Part shown: positions 34,354 to 44,424 of the stretch, piece after piece | Layout of the letters: every line of letters begins with the position of its first letter | Position numbering within the stretch: the stretch's first letter is position 1 | From: Candidatus Krumholzibacteriota bacterium | GTDB taxonomy: Bacteria > Krumholzibacteriota > Krumholzibacteriia > Krumholzibacteriales > Krumholzibacteriaceae | Direction: 5' to 3' | Assembly (NCBI GenBank): GCA_016932415.1 | Contig: JAFGCX010000018.1 | Coordinates: forward strand, 62,001 to 126,000 | Length of the DNA stretch: 64,000 nt | Translations under genes and position numbers: made by a program | Notes under the pieces: generated by a model | Seen by the model: only the letters and a program-made list of their open reading frames with translations | Told to the model about the DNA's origin: nothing | Database searches by the model: none

Positions 34354-35514
34354 ATGAAGAATAAGCAGAAATCCGGTCTCAGCAAGGTGGTGACGATATC
34401 ACTGGCGCATCTTGCCCATGATATCCCGACAGCTTTTCTCGCCCCGATCCTCCCGGTTCTGATAGAAAAATTCTCTATGAGCGTCTTCATGGCGGGTCTC
34501 CTTGATATATTCAGGCGGCTGCCATCGCTCGCCAACCCCTTTCTCGGGCTTCTTGCCGACAGGATCCGCATAAGATACCTGATCATAGTGACTCCCGGCC
34601 TTACGGCGGTCCTTATGAGCCTTATCGGGATAGCACCGGGATACGTATTTCTTGCCGTGCTGATGCTGCTGTCGGGAGTCAGTTCCTCGATCTTTCACGT
34701 GACGGCCCCGGTGATGATGAAGAATGTCTCGGCGGGAAAGATAGGGCGGGGGATGAGTTATTACATGCTCGGCGGCGAACTGGCCAGGACACTTGGGCCA
34801 CTTGTGATACTCGGCGCTGTCTCGCTATGGGGGATGGAGGGGACGTACAGGCTCGTCCCATTCGGCCTGCTCGCTTCGTTGATCCTTTACTTCATGCTGA
34901 AAGATGTCTCGATCGAGAAAGGCCCGAAGGAAAAAGGAGACGGAGGAGCGCGGAAGGTGCTCGCCGGTCTTGTGCCTTTCTTTATTTCGGTCACGGGGAT
35001 ATTCCTCTGCCGGGCTGCGATGAAAGCGGCGCTGACTATCTACCTGCCTACCTACCTGACTTCACGGGGAGCTTCGCTCTGGGTCGCGGGGATATCCCTT
35101 TCGATACTCCAGTTTTCCGGCGCCGGAGGGACGTTTCTTGCCGGCATCATATCTGACAGGATCGGCAGGAAAAAGACGCTCCTTATCATATCGGCGGTCA
35201 ATCCGTTCCTCATGTGGATGTTCATGACGCTTGACGACAGGTTCGCGATCCCCATCCTGGTCCTGACCGGGCTTTTTCTTTTTGCCAGCGGACCGGTGCT
35301 GCTGGCTCTGGTCCATGACATCGATTCGAAAAGGATGTCGTTTATAAACGGGATATACATGATGCTGAATTTCCTTCTAAGTTCGCTGATGATCCTCGTC
35401 GTCGGAATCGCCGCCGACAGAATCGGCCTTGAACTAACATTCAGGATATCGGCGTTTGTCGCGGCGGGATCGGTTCCCTTCGTGATCTGGCTGAGACCCC
35501 ACAGGGCAAGCTGA
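34354..35514 (+). CDS. MFS transporter, fosmidomycin-resistance (Fsr)-like
   Basis: This 386-residue protein has about 12 membrane helices. The N-terminus (LAHLAHDIPTAFLAPILPVLIEKFSMSV) and HVTAPVMMKNVSAGKIGRGMS are typical of the Fsr-like branch of the major facilitator superfamily. The loop between TM2 and TM3 (LGLLADRIRIRY) and the loop ISDRIGRKKTLL carry the usual MFS acidic/basic signature. The natural substrate is unknown; sugar-phosphate-like compounds or drugs are possible. The ATG follows the terminator hairpin by 8 bp and has no clear Shine-Dalgarno sequence, so expression may depend on read-through or a leaderless start. Confidence 0.87.
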   Translation: MKNKQKSGLSKVVTISLAHLAHDIPTAFLAPILPVLIEKFSMSVFMAGLLDIFRRLPSLANPFLGLLADRIRIRYLIIVTPGLTAVLMSLIGIAPGYVFLAVLMLLSGVSSSIFHVTAPVMMKNVSAGKIGRGMSYYMLGGELARTLGPLVILGAVSLWGMEGTYRLVPFGLLASLILYFMLKDVSIEKGPKEKGDGGARKVLAGLVPFFISVTGIFLCRAAMKAALTIYLPTYLTSRGASLWVAGISLSILQFSGAGGTFLAGIISDRIGRKKTLLIISAVNPFLMWMFMTLDDRFAIPILVLTGLFLFASGPVLLALVHDIDSKRMSFINGIYMMLNFLLSSLMILVVGIAADRIGLELTFRISAFVAAGSVPFVIWLRPHRAS

Positions 35515-35611
35515 AGGGAAGAGGATCTTTTCCGGCTCTCTCAACAGCTGCCGGTGTTATAATAGAAAAAGGTTGTCCGGTATTTTCTGGTTTATTTTCA
35601 GGAGGATTGTT

Positions 35612-36571
35612 TTGAGACTGTTTATCCCGTTCTTTTGCGTCTTTCTTCTGACTGCTGGATGTTCCAGGCATCAAGAGGGGCCGGGTGAGCTTGTCTTCAT
35701 CGAAGGCGGAAGTTTCATCATGGGGAACAGGTTCGAGATGGCCGACCAGGATGAAAAATTCCTCCACGAGGTGAGGCTCGGACCGTACTATTTCGGCCGG
35801 TGCGAGGTCAGCGTGGGGCAGTTCGCCGAGTTTGTCGAAGAGACGGGATATGTGACGACCGCTGAGAGGCTTCGCAACGCCTCTGTCTTTATCGGAAAGG
35901 CGATCCGAAGACCGGGGAACGCGAGCTGGAAGAGGCCATACTTCAAGCAGCATGACATGCATCCCGTCGTATGCGTCAGCTGGTGGGACGCCATAGCATA
36001 TTGCAACTGGAGAAGCGCCAGGGAAGGGCTCGCGCCGTGCTACGTTACAGGGCCTGATTCGACCGTTACGTGGGACAGGGAAGCTGACGGGTACAGGCTT
36101 CCTACCGAAGCTGAATGGGAATATGCCGCGAGGAGCAGGGGCAGGGATATCAAATATTCATGGGGCGACAGCATGCCGGTGATCGACGGCCGGCCGGCAG
36201 GCAATACGCGCGATGAAGCGGCGCACAGGCAGTGGGGGGTCGGAAGCTACTGGGAAGGATATGATGATGGTTACGCCTGGACGGCACCGGTCGACACATT
36301 CGCGCCCAATTTCTCCGGCATACACGGGATCAGCGGAAATGTCTACGAATGGTGCTGGGACTGGTATTCGGAAGAGTGGTACGAAAAAAGCCCGGTCGAA
36401 GATCCCATCGGTCCGACTGAAGGGACGATGCATGCCTGCAGGGACGCTGGTTTCGGATGCCCCATCTACCAGGAGGTCGTATCGTCGAGGGGCAAGGGAT
36501 ATCCTTATCTCGCTTTCAGCTGGGGTGGATTCAGGATAGCGAGGTCTTACCATGGAAAGACCGGGTCCTGA
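35612..36571 (+). CDS. SUMF1/FGE-fold lipoprotein, probably not an active formylglycine enzyme
   Basis: I start at TTG 35612, which has AGGAGG 6 nt upstream; the frame is open to 35573 without a ribosome site. The 319-residue product has a lipobox (FLLTAGCSR, Cys at 17). The rest is a full formylglycine-generating-enzyme/sulfatase-modifying-factor fold: FIEGGSFIMGN, HPVVCVSWWDAIAYCNW, YRLPTEAEWEYAAR, GISGNVYEWCWDWY and a final GGFRIAR. The region that in active enzymes carries the catalytic cysteine pair (a GGSxxCxxxxC context) reads YQEVVSSRGKGYPYLAFSWGG, so those cysteines appear to be missing. It may instead be a ligand-binding or structural lipoprotein. No sulfatase gene is nearby. Ten bases separate its end from the convergent clpB gene. 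Confidence 0.85.
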   Translation: MRLFIPFFCVFLLTAGCSRHQEGPGELVFIEGGSFIMGNRFEMADQDEKFLHEVRLGPYYFGRCEVSVGQFAEFVEETGYVTTAERLRNASVFIGKAIRRPGNASWKRPYFKQHDMHPVVCVSWWDAIAYCNWRSAREGLAPCYVTGPDSTVTWDREADGYRLPTEAEWEYAARSRGRDIKYSWGDSMPVIDGRPAGNTRDEAAHRQWGVGSYWEGYDDGYAWTAPVDTFAPNFSGIHGISGNVYEWCWDWYSEEWYEKSPVEDPIGPTEGTMHACRDAGFGCPIYQEVVSSRGKGYPYLAFSWGGFRIARSYHGKTGS

Positions 36572-36581
36572 CGACGGCAGG

Positions 36582-39176
36582 TCATTTCTTCGCCGTGAAT
36601 GTCGTCTCTCCGTCCTTCCAGCCGGCCAGAAGAACAGTTCCCGGTTCCATGGCGCTTTCCAGCAACATCTTCGAAAGCGGATCGAGGATCATCTTCTGGA
36701 TGAGCCTTTTAAGAGGCCGCGCTCCGAACTGCGGGTCATACCCTTTACGGGAAAGCTCTTCGATAAGTTCCGGTGATATATCCACCTCGATCCCGTTTTC
36801 TTTCAGCCTGCCGTTGACCCGTTCGATCTGCAGCCTGACGATATCTGCGATATCCTCGACAGAGAGAAAATCAAAGACGATTATCTCGTCAATCCTGTTG
36901 AGGAACTCGGGCCGGAAGAACTCTTTCAGCGCTGCGGTCATCTTTTCCCTGATCTCTTCCCTTCCCACAGATTCGCTTTCGGCGAGGTACCTGCTTCCGA
37001 GGTTCGAGGTCATTATGACGATCGTGTTTCTGAAATCGACAGTGTGCCCCTGCGAATCGGTAAGCCGTCCCTCGTCGAGAAGCTGCAACAGGACGTTGAA
37101 TACGTCGGGATGGGCTTTCTCTATTTCGTCGAAGAGGATCACCGAATAGGGATTTCTGCGCACCGCTTCGGTCAGGTATCCGCCCTCGTCATATCCGACA
37201 TATCCGGGAGGGGCTCCGAGAAGCCTCGAGACGGAGTGTTTTTCCATGAATTCAGACATGTCGATCCTGACGATCGCTTTTTCATCATCGAAGAGCTGCT
37301 GGGCGAGCGCCTTTGCCAGTTCGGTCTTGCCGACGCCGGTCGGACCGAGAAATATGAACGATCCAAGCGGCTGGTTCGGGTCGTGAAGCCCCGCCCTCGA
37401 GCGCCTGACGGCGTTGCTGACCGCTTCAATAGCCTTTTCCTGTCCGATCACTCTCAGGGAGAGTCTTTTTTCAAGATTGATTATCTTTTCTTTTTCCTCT
37501 TCGACCATCCTTGTGACGGGGATGCCGGTCCATTTGCTCACGATCGAGGCTATATCGTTCTCGGTCACTTCCTCGCGAATCAGCTGACTGCCTGATTCTT
37601 CAAGATTTTTGAACCTCTCTCCCGCCTTCTGCAGTTCTTTTTCGAGTCCCACGATCACGCCGTATCGTAGTTCGGCGACTTTTTCCAGGTCGCCGGCGCG
37701 CTCCGCAAGCTGCTCTTCCGTTCTCGCCCTGTCGAGCTTTTCCTGGACCTTGCGGGTCGCGTTGACGATCGATTTCTCATCTTCCCATCTCAGCTTTATC
37801 GCTGATCCCTTCTCCTTCAGGTCGGAGAGACGTTTGTTGATATCATCGAGTCTTTCTTTGACCGCGCTCTTTTTCTTTTCCTTTTCCAGCGCCTTCTTCT
37901 CGATCTCCAGCTGAGTGGCCTTCTCCTGGATCTCGGCAAGTTCGAGCGGGACGCTGTCCATCTCCATCCTCAGCCCCGATGCCGCTTCGTCGATAAGGTC
38001 GATAGCCTTGTCTGGCAGGAACCTCGATGTGATATACCTGTTCGAAAGGGTGGCAGCCGCTATGAGGGCCGAATCTATTATCCTCACTCCATGATGTACT
38101 TCGTACTTTTCCTTCAGCCCTCTCAGGATCGCTATAGTCTCGTCGACGCTCGGCTCGCTGATAAGGACATTCTGGAAGCGCCGTTCGAGAGCGGCGTCTT
38201 TCTCGATATATTTGCGGTATTCATCAAGAGTCGTGGCGCCGACGCAGCGCAATTCCCCTCGAGCGAGAGCCGGTTTTATCATGTTGGAGGCATCGACCGC
38301 TCCCTCGGCGGCGCCGGCGCCCACGAGGGTGTGCAGTTCATCAATGAAAAGTATGATGTTGCCGTCCGATTCTATAACTTCCTTCAGCACAGCCTTGAAA
38401 CGTTCCTCGAACTCGCCCCTGAACTTCGCGCCCGCTATCAGCGAGCCCATGTCGAGAGCGAGCAGTCTTTTGCCCTTGATATTCTCAGGCACTTCGCCGC
38501 CGGCTATCCTCGAGGCGAGCCCTTCCACAATCGCCGTCTTTCCCACGCCGGGTTCACCTATAAGAACGGGATTGTTCTTTGTCCGCCTGGACAGGACCTG
38601 GCTGACCCTTCTTATTTCTTCGTCTCTTCCGATCACCGGGTCGAGTTTTCCCTGCCGGGCAAGGCGTACCAGGTCGGTGGTGAAGCGCTCAAGAGCGCGG
38701 TAGGTGTTCTCGGCGTTCTGATCCTTCACGCTCTGAGTCCCCCTGACCGATTCAAGCGCCTTCATGAGGCTATCGCGGTCGACTCCGGCAGAAGAGAGGA
38801 TCCTCCCGGTCGTTCTTTTATCTGAGGTCATCGCGAGAAGAAGATGTTCGCTGCTGACATAGTCATCCTTCATCCTGTCCGCTTCAGTCATCGCGTCGCT
38901 GAAAAGTTCCTGGAGTTCGATCGACGGGCGCGGATCCGTGATCCCCTTCTCGACCTTCGGGCACGATGAGAGGGCGCTTGAGAGGGATGCCTGGAGCAGG
39001 GAGATATCGGCGCCGGTCTTCTTCAGGATCGGAATGACGATTCCGCCCTCCTGAGCCAGAAGGGCATCGAGAAGATGTACCGGTTCGACTTCGGTATTTC
39101 TTCTGTCGATAGCTGATTCGCCGGCCGCGACGAGTGCTTCCTGCGCTTTGACTGTAAATCTGTCCTGAATAGACAT
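36582..39176 (-). CDS. clpB: ATP-dependent disaggregase ClpB
   Basis: This 864-residue protein has the full ClpB layout: N-terminal Clp domain (1-145), first AAA+ domain with Walker [10 protein letters not shown] and Walker [13 protein letters not shown] (about 165-390), a long coiled-coil middle domain (about 400-530, rich in [10 protein letters not shown] and [12 protein letters not shown]), second AAA+ domain with GPTGVGKTE and [14 protein letters not shown] (about 560-760), and the C-terminal domain. The middle domain separates it from ClpA and ClpC. It rescues aggregated proteins together with DnaK. The start ATG has AAGGAG upstream and a likely promoter at 39244-39273. I see no CIRCE element. 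Confidence 0.97.
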   Translation of the reverse strand: MSIQDRFTVKAQEALVAAGESAIDRRNTEVEPVHLLDALLAQEGGIVIPILKKTGADISLLQASLSSALSSCPKVEKGITDPRPSIELQELFSDAMTEADRMKDDYVSSEHLLLAMTSDKRTTGRILSSAGVDRDSLMKALESVRGTQSVKDQNAENTYRALERFTTDLVRLARQGKLDPVIGRDEEIRRVSQVLSRRTKNNPVLIGEPGVGKTAIVEGLASRIAGGEVPENIKGKRLLALDMGSLIAGAKFRGEFEERFKAVLKEVIESDGNIILFIDELHTLVGAGAAEGAVDASNMIKPALARGELRCVGATTLDEYRKYIEKDAALERRFQNVLISEPSVDETIAILRGLKEKYEVHHGVRIIDSALIAAATLSNRYITSRFLPDKAIDLIDEAASGLRMEMDSVPLELAEIQEKATQLEIEKKALEKEKKKSAVKERLDDINKRLSDLKEKGSAIKLRWEDEKSIVNATRKVQEKLDRARTEEQLAERAGDLEKVAELRYGVIVGLEKELQKAGERFKNLEESGSQLIREEVTENDIASIVSKWTGIPVTRMVEEEKEKIINLEKRLSLRVIGQEKAIEAVSNAVRRSRAGLHDPNQPLGSFIFLGPTGVGKTELAKALAQQLFDDEKAIVRIDMSEFMEKHSVSRLLGAPPGYVGYDEGGYLTEAVRRNPYSVILFDEIEKAHPDVFNVLLQLLDEGRLTDSQGHTVDFRNTIVIMTSNLGSRYLAESESVGREEIREKMTAALKEFFRPEFLNRIDEIIVFDFLSVEDIADIVRLQIERVNGRLKENGIEVDISPELIEELSRKGYDPQFGARPLKRLIQKMILDPLSKMLLESAMEPGTVLLAGWKDGETTFTAKK

Positions 39177-39243
39177 GGCAACTCCTTTTTAAAGGCTGAA
39201 TCGCAGCATCTGTGCCAGTTTATTAAAAGTTACTTTAACACTC

Positions 39244-39273
39244 ATAATATAAACGGTTTAAACAGTGTTTCAA
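39244..39273 (-). promoter_or_regulatory. Probable clpB promoter
   Basis: On the minus strand, TTGAAA (39268-39273) is followed after 16 bp by TATATT or after 18 bp by TATTAT. The 5' leader would be about 65-70 nt. TTGAAA also fits the -35 of heat-shock sigma factors, but the -10 is housekeeping-like. Confidence 0.45.
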
Positions 39274-39424
39274 TAGCATTTCTTCTCGTTTCTGGCATCT
39301 GCGTGTGACATGTTGGCAGGCTATCCCTCTGTGATGAATGTCATCGTGGCAGTTGGCGTACAGTCTGGCAGATATATCTGTCTGTCCTGATCGTGCTCTG
39401 GGATGAATAACAGGCCGGTTTATC

Positions 39425-41134
39425 TCATTGACCCTCGTCTCCGAGGATCTCCGATATCTTTGTTGAAAGCTGCGTCATCAGGAAAGGCTTCTGGATAAAT
39501 CCGTCTATCCCGCTGTGTAGTATATCGCCCGCTCTTGAATCGAGTATGTACCCGCTCGAAAGAAGGGCCTTCAGTCCAGGGTCGATCGATTTCAGCTCGG
39601 AGAATACCTTTGCTCCGTCTATGATAGGCATCACCATATCAAGTATGACAAGGTCGATCTCCTTGAAGTTCTCCCTGTAAAACTCGATCGCTTTGAGGCC
39701 GTTTCTGAAGGGGAATATTTCAAAGCCAAGATGATCGAGCATATCTGTCGCTACTTTCAGGACAAGTTCGTCATCGTCGATGACGACTATCTTCCCTTTT
39801 TTTTCGGTCTTTTTCGGTCTTCCGATGGAGAATGAATCGGCGTGGCTTTTACCGCTGAGCGGAAGGTATACCTTTACCGATGTGCCGATATCTTCCTCGC
39901 TGTATATCTCTATCGAGCCATTGTGATCCCTGATGATCCCGTAGACTACGGCGAGTCCCATTCCCGAGGCTCCCGTTTTTTCCTTCGTGGTGAAAAAGGG
40001 GTCGAATACTCTTCCGATGATCCCCGCAGGTATCCCCGCCCCGGAATCTTCGAACGAAACCCGCAGATACCGCCCCGGAGAGAGATCGGAATGAAAAGAG
40101 CAGTAGATCTCATCGAGATCGATCGTCTCGGTAATGATGGAAAGCTCTCCGCCTTCGGGGATAGAATCTTTCGCGTTCTGAAGTATATTGAAAAATGCCT
40201 GTTCGAGCTGATCGGGGTCGCCGGTGATGTGAAAAGGTCTCGCGTCAAGCCTCGTGTTTATCCTTATCTTTCTGTCTTTTCTGCCGATCGCTTTCGTGAC
40301 TACGCGCCCCAGGATCATGTGTATATCGACCGACTCTACCTGGCGCATGTTTTTTCTCGAGTATGAGAGGAGCTGGTCGGAGATAGTCGCCGATCTGCTT
40401 ATCGATTTCCTGATCAGTTCAGCGCAGTCATATACTTCACTGTCGCCGGCGTGGTTTGACATCAGCAATTCAGTATATCCCAGAATCGTGGAAAGAAGGT
40501 TGTTGATATCATGAGCGAACGATCCCGCCAGCGCGCTGATCGCTTCGATCTTTTCCCTTTTTCTTATCTTTTGTTCGAGCATTATCCTGTCAGTGATATC
40601 AAGCGCGATCGCGTATATGATCTTTTCGCCCCCTGGCGCGCCGGCAAGGATCGCGCTTATTACGATATGCCCCGCATGGTCCGCGCCCTCGTGGACGATC
40701 TCTATATCGAAAGGCGATAATTCCCCCTTCTCGAGGACCTGCTTGAATTTTTCCTTGAAGAGCGACAGGTTGTCCCTGATGGAAGGAATCTGGAAAAGCT
40801 TTTTCCCCGAATATTCCTCGTTTTCGGTCCTGAGGAACTTTTTTGCCACCTTGTTCATCCTGATCACGGTCGCGTCAGTCTTTATGATAGCCATAGCTGC
40901 GGGGGAAGAATCGAAAAGAAGGGAGTTTTGTTCTCTGGTCTCTTGAAGAAGCCTGGCCAGTTCCTCCACCTTGACGGATTCTGCTGACGCTCTTTCCGAT
41001 TCAATGGAAAGGGCCTTCCGCGCGCTTCGCAATCTTCTATAGAGGATCGCCGCGAGGACCGCCACAGGAGGAAGAAGGACAGATAGAGCCAATGCCGCTA
41101 TTTTCCACGCCAAAGCAGTCTGCCCGGGCTCCAT
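39425..41134 (-). CDS. Membrane hybrid histidine kinase (TM-PAS-HisKA-HATPase-REC)
   Basis: This 569-residue protein has one N-terminal membrane helix (LALSVLLPPVAVLAAILYRRL), a coiled coil, a PAS domain (about 75-195, NSLLFDSSPAAMAIIKTDATV), and a kinase core. The core has the phospho-acceptor ALAGSFAHDINNLLSTILGY and ATPase motifs NILQNAKDSI, DSGAGIP and GASGMGLAVVYGI. The last 120 residues are a receiver domain with DLVILDMVMPIIDG. No output domain is present, so it must pass phosphate to another protein. It lies downstream of the dUTPase-fold gene and the sigma-54 activator on the same strand, with which it may form an operon. Confidence 0.9.
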   Translation of the reverse strand: MEPGQTALAWKIAALALSVLLPPVAVLAAILYRRLRSARKALSIESERASAESVKVEELARLLQETREQNSLLFDSSPAAMAIIKTDATVIRMNKVAKKFLRTENEEYSGKKLFQIPSIRDNLSLFKEKFKQVLEKGELSPFDIEIVHEGADHAGHIVISAILAGAPGGEKIIYAIALDITDRIMLEQKIRKREKIEAISALAGSFAHDINNLLSTILGYTELLMSNHAGDSEVYDCAELIRKSISRSATISDQLLSYSRKNMRQVESVDIHMILGRVVTKAIGRKDRKIRINTRLDARPFHITGDPDQLEQAFFNILQNAKDSIPEGGELSIITETIDLDEIYCSFHSDLSPGRYLRVSFEDSGAGIPAGIIGRVFDPFFTTKEKTGASGMGLAVVYGIIRDHNGSIEIYSEEDIGTSVKVYLPLSGKSHADSFSIGRPKKTEKKGKIVVIDDDELVLKVATDMLDHLGFEIFPFRNGLKAIEFYRENFKEIDLVILDMVMPIIDGAKVFSELKSIDPGLKALLSSGYILDSRAGDILHSGIDGFIQKPFLMTQLSTKISEILGDEGQ

Positions 41135-41204
41135 CTTGATATCACCCCCCCGTTAAGATGTCAGTTCAGACAACGGCCGGATCCTTGATTTTTCCGATAT
41201 GCTG

Positions 41205-41765
41205 TTATTTTCTTTTCCGGCGTCCGGCGCTCCCTATCTCCCTGATCTTCTTTTCCGATCTTCTCATATATCTTATCAATTCGTCATATCCCGTCATGCT
41301 GACCCTGTTGGACCTGAGCCCGCGAAGATCGAAAAATTCGATATAGGCGAGTGGCGAACTTCTGTCGTACCGGTTTTCCCTTCCCCTGAGATTGCTGAGG
41401 CCGAACCTGATCTCTTCGCCGCCGACCCCGTAATGGGGATCGAGTTTTCCAGCGGTGATGCTGAACCCCTTCTCAATCAGCCCCGACATCGGAATGAATC
41501 TGCCGACCATCCCGTCGGGAAGGATGATCTTTTCGCGGACGACGACCAGGGCATATTCACGCGGGGCGAAAATATAATCTTTTCCCGATCTTATCAGGTC
41601 GTGTTTTCCGGTCTCGTCGGATCCTTCTTTCCAGAAGATTATCTCCCTGGCTGTCAGGGGGTACTGGGTCAGTTGAAGGAGATTTTCATCGAACGGTTCG
41701 ATGGTGAGGATATTCTCTTTGACCAGATCCCTGATCATAAGATTCGTAAGGAGGTTTCCGTACAC
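41205..41765 (-). CDS. dUTPase/dCTP-deaminase-fold protein (atypical)
   Basis: This 186-residue protein starts at GTG 41765, supported by AGGAG 6 nt upstream. It has the trimeric dUTPase-like beta fold: YALVVVREKIILPDGMVGRFIPMSGLIEKG, then ITAGKLDPHYGVGGEEIRFGLSNL. The spacing and the KLDPHYG motif fit dCTP deaminase. Where E. coli dCTP deaminase has SSLARLG with a catalytic Arg, this protein has SGLIEKG. The usual C-terminal region is replaced by a basic RSEKKIREIGSAGRRKRK tail. It may be a diverged deaminase, a regulator, or a binding protein of nucleotide origin. It lies 24 bp after the sigma-54 activator gene. Confidence 0.7.
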   Translation of the reverse strand: MYGNLLTNLMIRDLVKENILTIEPFDENLLQLTQYPLTAREIIFWKEGSDETGKHDLIRSGKDYIFAPREYALVVVREKIILPDGMVGRFIPMSGLIEKGFSITAGKLDPHYGVGGEEIRFGLSNLRGRENRYDRSSPLAYIEFFDLRGLRSNRVSMTGYDELIRYMRRSEKKIREIGSAGRRKRK

Positions 41766-41789
41766 TTTATTCTCCTATCCAGCCGCCTC

Positions 41790-44285
41790 CTAGCGCAGGG
41801 TTTCGCCGATCCTGGCAAGGCGATGGATTCCAAGTCTGGTCATTCTTGATTCAAGCGTCGAAGGTTTCATTCCCAGTATGGCCGCCGCTCCGCTTCTGCC
41901 CCTGATCCTCCAGTTCGTCCGGTCGAGCGCGTCGAGGATGTGTCTTCTCTGCGCTTCATCAAGTGTTATGATCTTTTTGGTGTCTATTTCCGCTTCCTTC
42001 GGTATCCTGATCCTCAGGACAGGACCGCGGTTCCTGATTATGGCCCGTTCGATAACATTGCGCAGCTCCCTGACGTTGCCGGGCCACTGGTAGCCCTGCA
42101 TTTCTTCCATCGAATGCCTCGGGATGCTTTCTATCGATTTTCCCATGCGGTCGCTGAATTCACTTATAAAGTGCCATACCAGAAGGGGAATATCCCCTTT
42201 TCTTTCACGCAGAGGCGGGAGTACAAGGGGGAAGACATTCAGCCTGAAGAAGAGGTCGGCCCTGAATCTCCCTTCCTTGACCGCCTCGCCCAGGTCCCTG
42301 TTTGTCGCCGCTATGACCCTTATATCGAGCTTGACAGCCTCAGTCCCGCCGACTCTCGTAAGCTCAGACTCCTGCAGTATCCTCAGCAGCTTGGCCTGCG
42401 AACTCAACGTCAACTCGCCGATCTCGTCGAGGAAGATCGTCGACCGGTCTGCCGATTCGAAATATCCGGTCTTCTTCGAGAGAGCGCCGGTAAAAGAGCC
42501 TTTCTCATGGCCGAAGAGCTCGCTTTCGATAAGATTCGACGGGAGGGCGGCGCAGTTGACTGCTATAAATGGACGGTCTTTTCTCATGCTCATCTTGTGG
42601 ATCGCCCGCGCGACGAGCTCTTTTCCAGTGCCGGTCTCGCCCATAAGAAGCACCGTCGAGTCTGTCGCGGCGACCTGGGAGGCCTGCGACATGATTTTGA
42701 TGATCCCCGGGCTTTCGCCGATGACGTTGCCGTGGCCGAGGATCCTTACCTCGCGCCTGAGGATGACATTTTCCGCTTCGACATTTTCCTTAAGGTGTTT
42801 GATCTCAGAAAAGGCGTTCTTAAGCTGTTCCTCGGACAGTTTGCGAACCGTTATATCCCTGGCGAAAACGAAGAGTATCTCTTTTCCGTCTATCATCGTG
42901 TGCTGCATGCTCAATTCCACAGGGTATTTTTTACCATTCCTTGTCGTATGGAGAGATTCAACAAGGATGTTTTTTCTCTCCCGCAGATCCTCCCAGATCT
43001 CTTCGCGGCTGCCTTCGCTGAAGAATGGGTCGATCGCGGATATCTTCATCGTCATCAGTTTTTCTCTAGGATAGCCGAGGGTCCTGCAGGCGTGCTCATT
43101 GACGTATCCGAAACCCAGGTCGGGATTGATCCAGAATATCTCGTCTGTCGCCTGGTCGATCGCCGTCTGTATAAATCTCATCCTTGTCTCGGCCTTCTTT
43201 TTCTGGGATATATCCCTGCAGAACTTGAATATATATTTTTCTCCCCTGAACTCGACTGTATTTATCCTTACCTCGACCGGGTACAGCTCGCCCGATTTTT
43301 TTCTGTGTATTGTCTCGATACAGACTCCTTCATTTTTTTCAGCCTGCTGGAACAGGCCAGTCACTTCTTCTCTGTTGATACCGGGGTTGATATCGGTGAT
43401 CGACATCTTCAGGAGCTCGTCTCTTGAATACCCCAGAAACCTGCATGCCTGGTCGTTGGCGAATCCAAGGGTCATGTCCGGCCTTATCCAGTAGATCTCG
43501 TCGCCGGCAAGGTCCACGGCGGTCAGCGTCAGACGGATCATCTCTTCAGCCTCTATGCGGGCGGTGATATCCTTTATATTTCCCGTGATGACTATTCCGT
43601 CAGACTCGGTCCTCGTCTGGAAGGAACGAAGGTGGAACCAGTGCCATTTGCCATTGGCATCGTTGATCCTGAATATCTCGTTGACCGGGTTATCCTCGTC
43701 GCTTTCTTTGAGAGCCGACTCTACCGATATTCTGTCTTCGGGATGTATCAGCTCTATAAAGAGGAAGGGGTCCTCAAGCAATTCTACCAGGGGATATCCC
43801 AGGATAAGTTCGATCTGCCTTGAATATGAGAGAGCGCCACGCGTGCTGGACCATTCCAAAAATATATCGTGCGCGTTTTCGACCAGCATCTCGCACTGTT
43901 TCCTGCTTTCGCGCGCGGCCTGATCGGCTCCCCTCGACCGGTCGATCAGCTTCTGGAGTTCTGCCGCCTGATCGTCGAGCGCCATGGCCTTCTCGGATAA
44001 CCTGTCCTCAAGACCGGCGAATGATTCCTGCAATCTTTTCCGGGAAAGATACAGCGCCGTTATCAGGACAAGAGATGTGAGCAGTGTTGCCACAAGCATT
44101 ACAAGGTAGAAGAAATTGGCGGAGGCGGTCTTTTCTATCGGATGATCAGTATCCCCGGGGGCAGCCTGCGTGGCGGCGCGGCAGCCGGTTTCATTGCCGG
44201 AGACTGCATTTTCCGCTACAGCGAAAAGAATGATGAACAGAAAAATCATCAGGAGGAGAAAGACCTGATTCGAAAGTTTTCGCAT
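41790..44285 (-). CDS. Membrane-anchored sigma-54-dependent activator with three PAS domains
   Basis: This 831-residue protein has two N-terminal membrane segments ([15 protein letters not shown] and [20 protein letters not shown]) around a short outer loop. A coiled coil and three PAS domains with PAC motifs follow (about 125-250, 255-375, 380-495), then a sigma-54 AAA+ domain (about 520-745) with [14 protein letters not shown], the sigma-54-contact loop [16 protein letters not shown] and an arginine finger region. A Fis-type HTH ends the protein ([20 protein letters not shown]). There is no receiver domain, so PAS ligands or redox state should control it directly. Target promoters are not visible nearby. 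A membrane anchor on such an activator is uncommon. Confidence 0.9.
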   Translation of the reverse strand: MRKLSNQVFLLLMIFLFIILFAVAENAVSGNETGCRAATQAAPGDTDHPIEKTASANFFYLVMLVATLLTSLVLITALYLSRKRLQESFAGLEDRLSEKAMALDDQAAELQKLIDRSRGADQAARESRKQCEMLVENAHDIFLEWSSTRGALSYSRQIELILGYPLVELLEDPFLFIELIHPEDRISVESALKESDEDNPVNEIFRINDANGKWHWFHLRSFQTRTESDGIVITGNIKDITARIEAEEMIRLTLTAVDLAGDEIYWIRPDMTLGFANDQACRFLGYSRDELLKMSITDINPGINREEVTGLFQQAEKNEGVCIETIHRKKSGELYPVEVRINTVEFRGEKYIFKFCRDISQKKKAETRMRFIQTAIDQATDEIFWINPDLGFGYVNEHACRTLGYPREKLMTMKISAIDPFFSEGSREEIWEDLRERKNILVESLHTTRNGKKYPVELSMQHTMIDGKEILFVFARDITVRKLSEEQLKNAFSEIKHLKENVEAENVILRREVRILGHGNVIGESPGIIKIMSQASQVAATDSTVLLMGETGTGKELVARAIHKMSMRKDRPFIAVNCAALPSNLIESELFGHEKGSFTGALSKKTGYFESADRSTIFLDEIGELTLSSQAKLLRILQESELTRVGGTEAVKLDIRVIAATNRDLGEAVKEGRFRADLFFRLNVFPLVLPPLRERKGDIPLLVWHFISEFSDRMGKSIESIPRHSMEEMQGYQWPGNVRELRNVIERAIIRNRGPVLRIRIPKEAEIDTKKIITLDEAQRRHILDALDRTNWRIRGRSGAAAILGMKPSTLESRMTRLGIHRLARIGETLR

Positions 44286-44424
44286 TCCCGGCTGCCCTTG
44301 AGAAGTAGACGTCTTTCGGATGGTATTTAGGAATACATTTTACTATTATATATTATCAGTATACAATAGTATAATACCTTCAGCTATGATTATGAGTATT
44401 ATTATCTGCGGAGTTCTTCTTATG

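Noticed and set aside
41940-43427. 495-codon plus-strand frame opposite the sigma-54 activator
   Set aside because: The minus strand encodes a complete PAS/AAA+ protein here; the plus-strand product shows no family motif.
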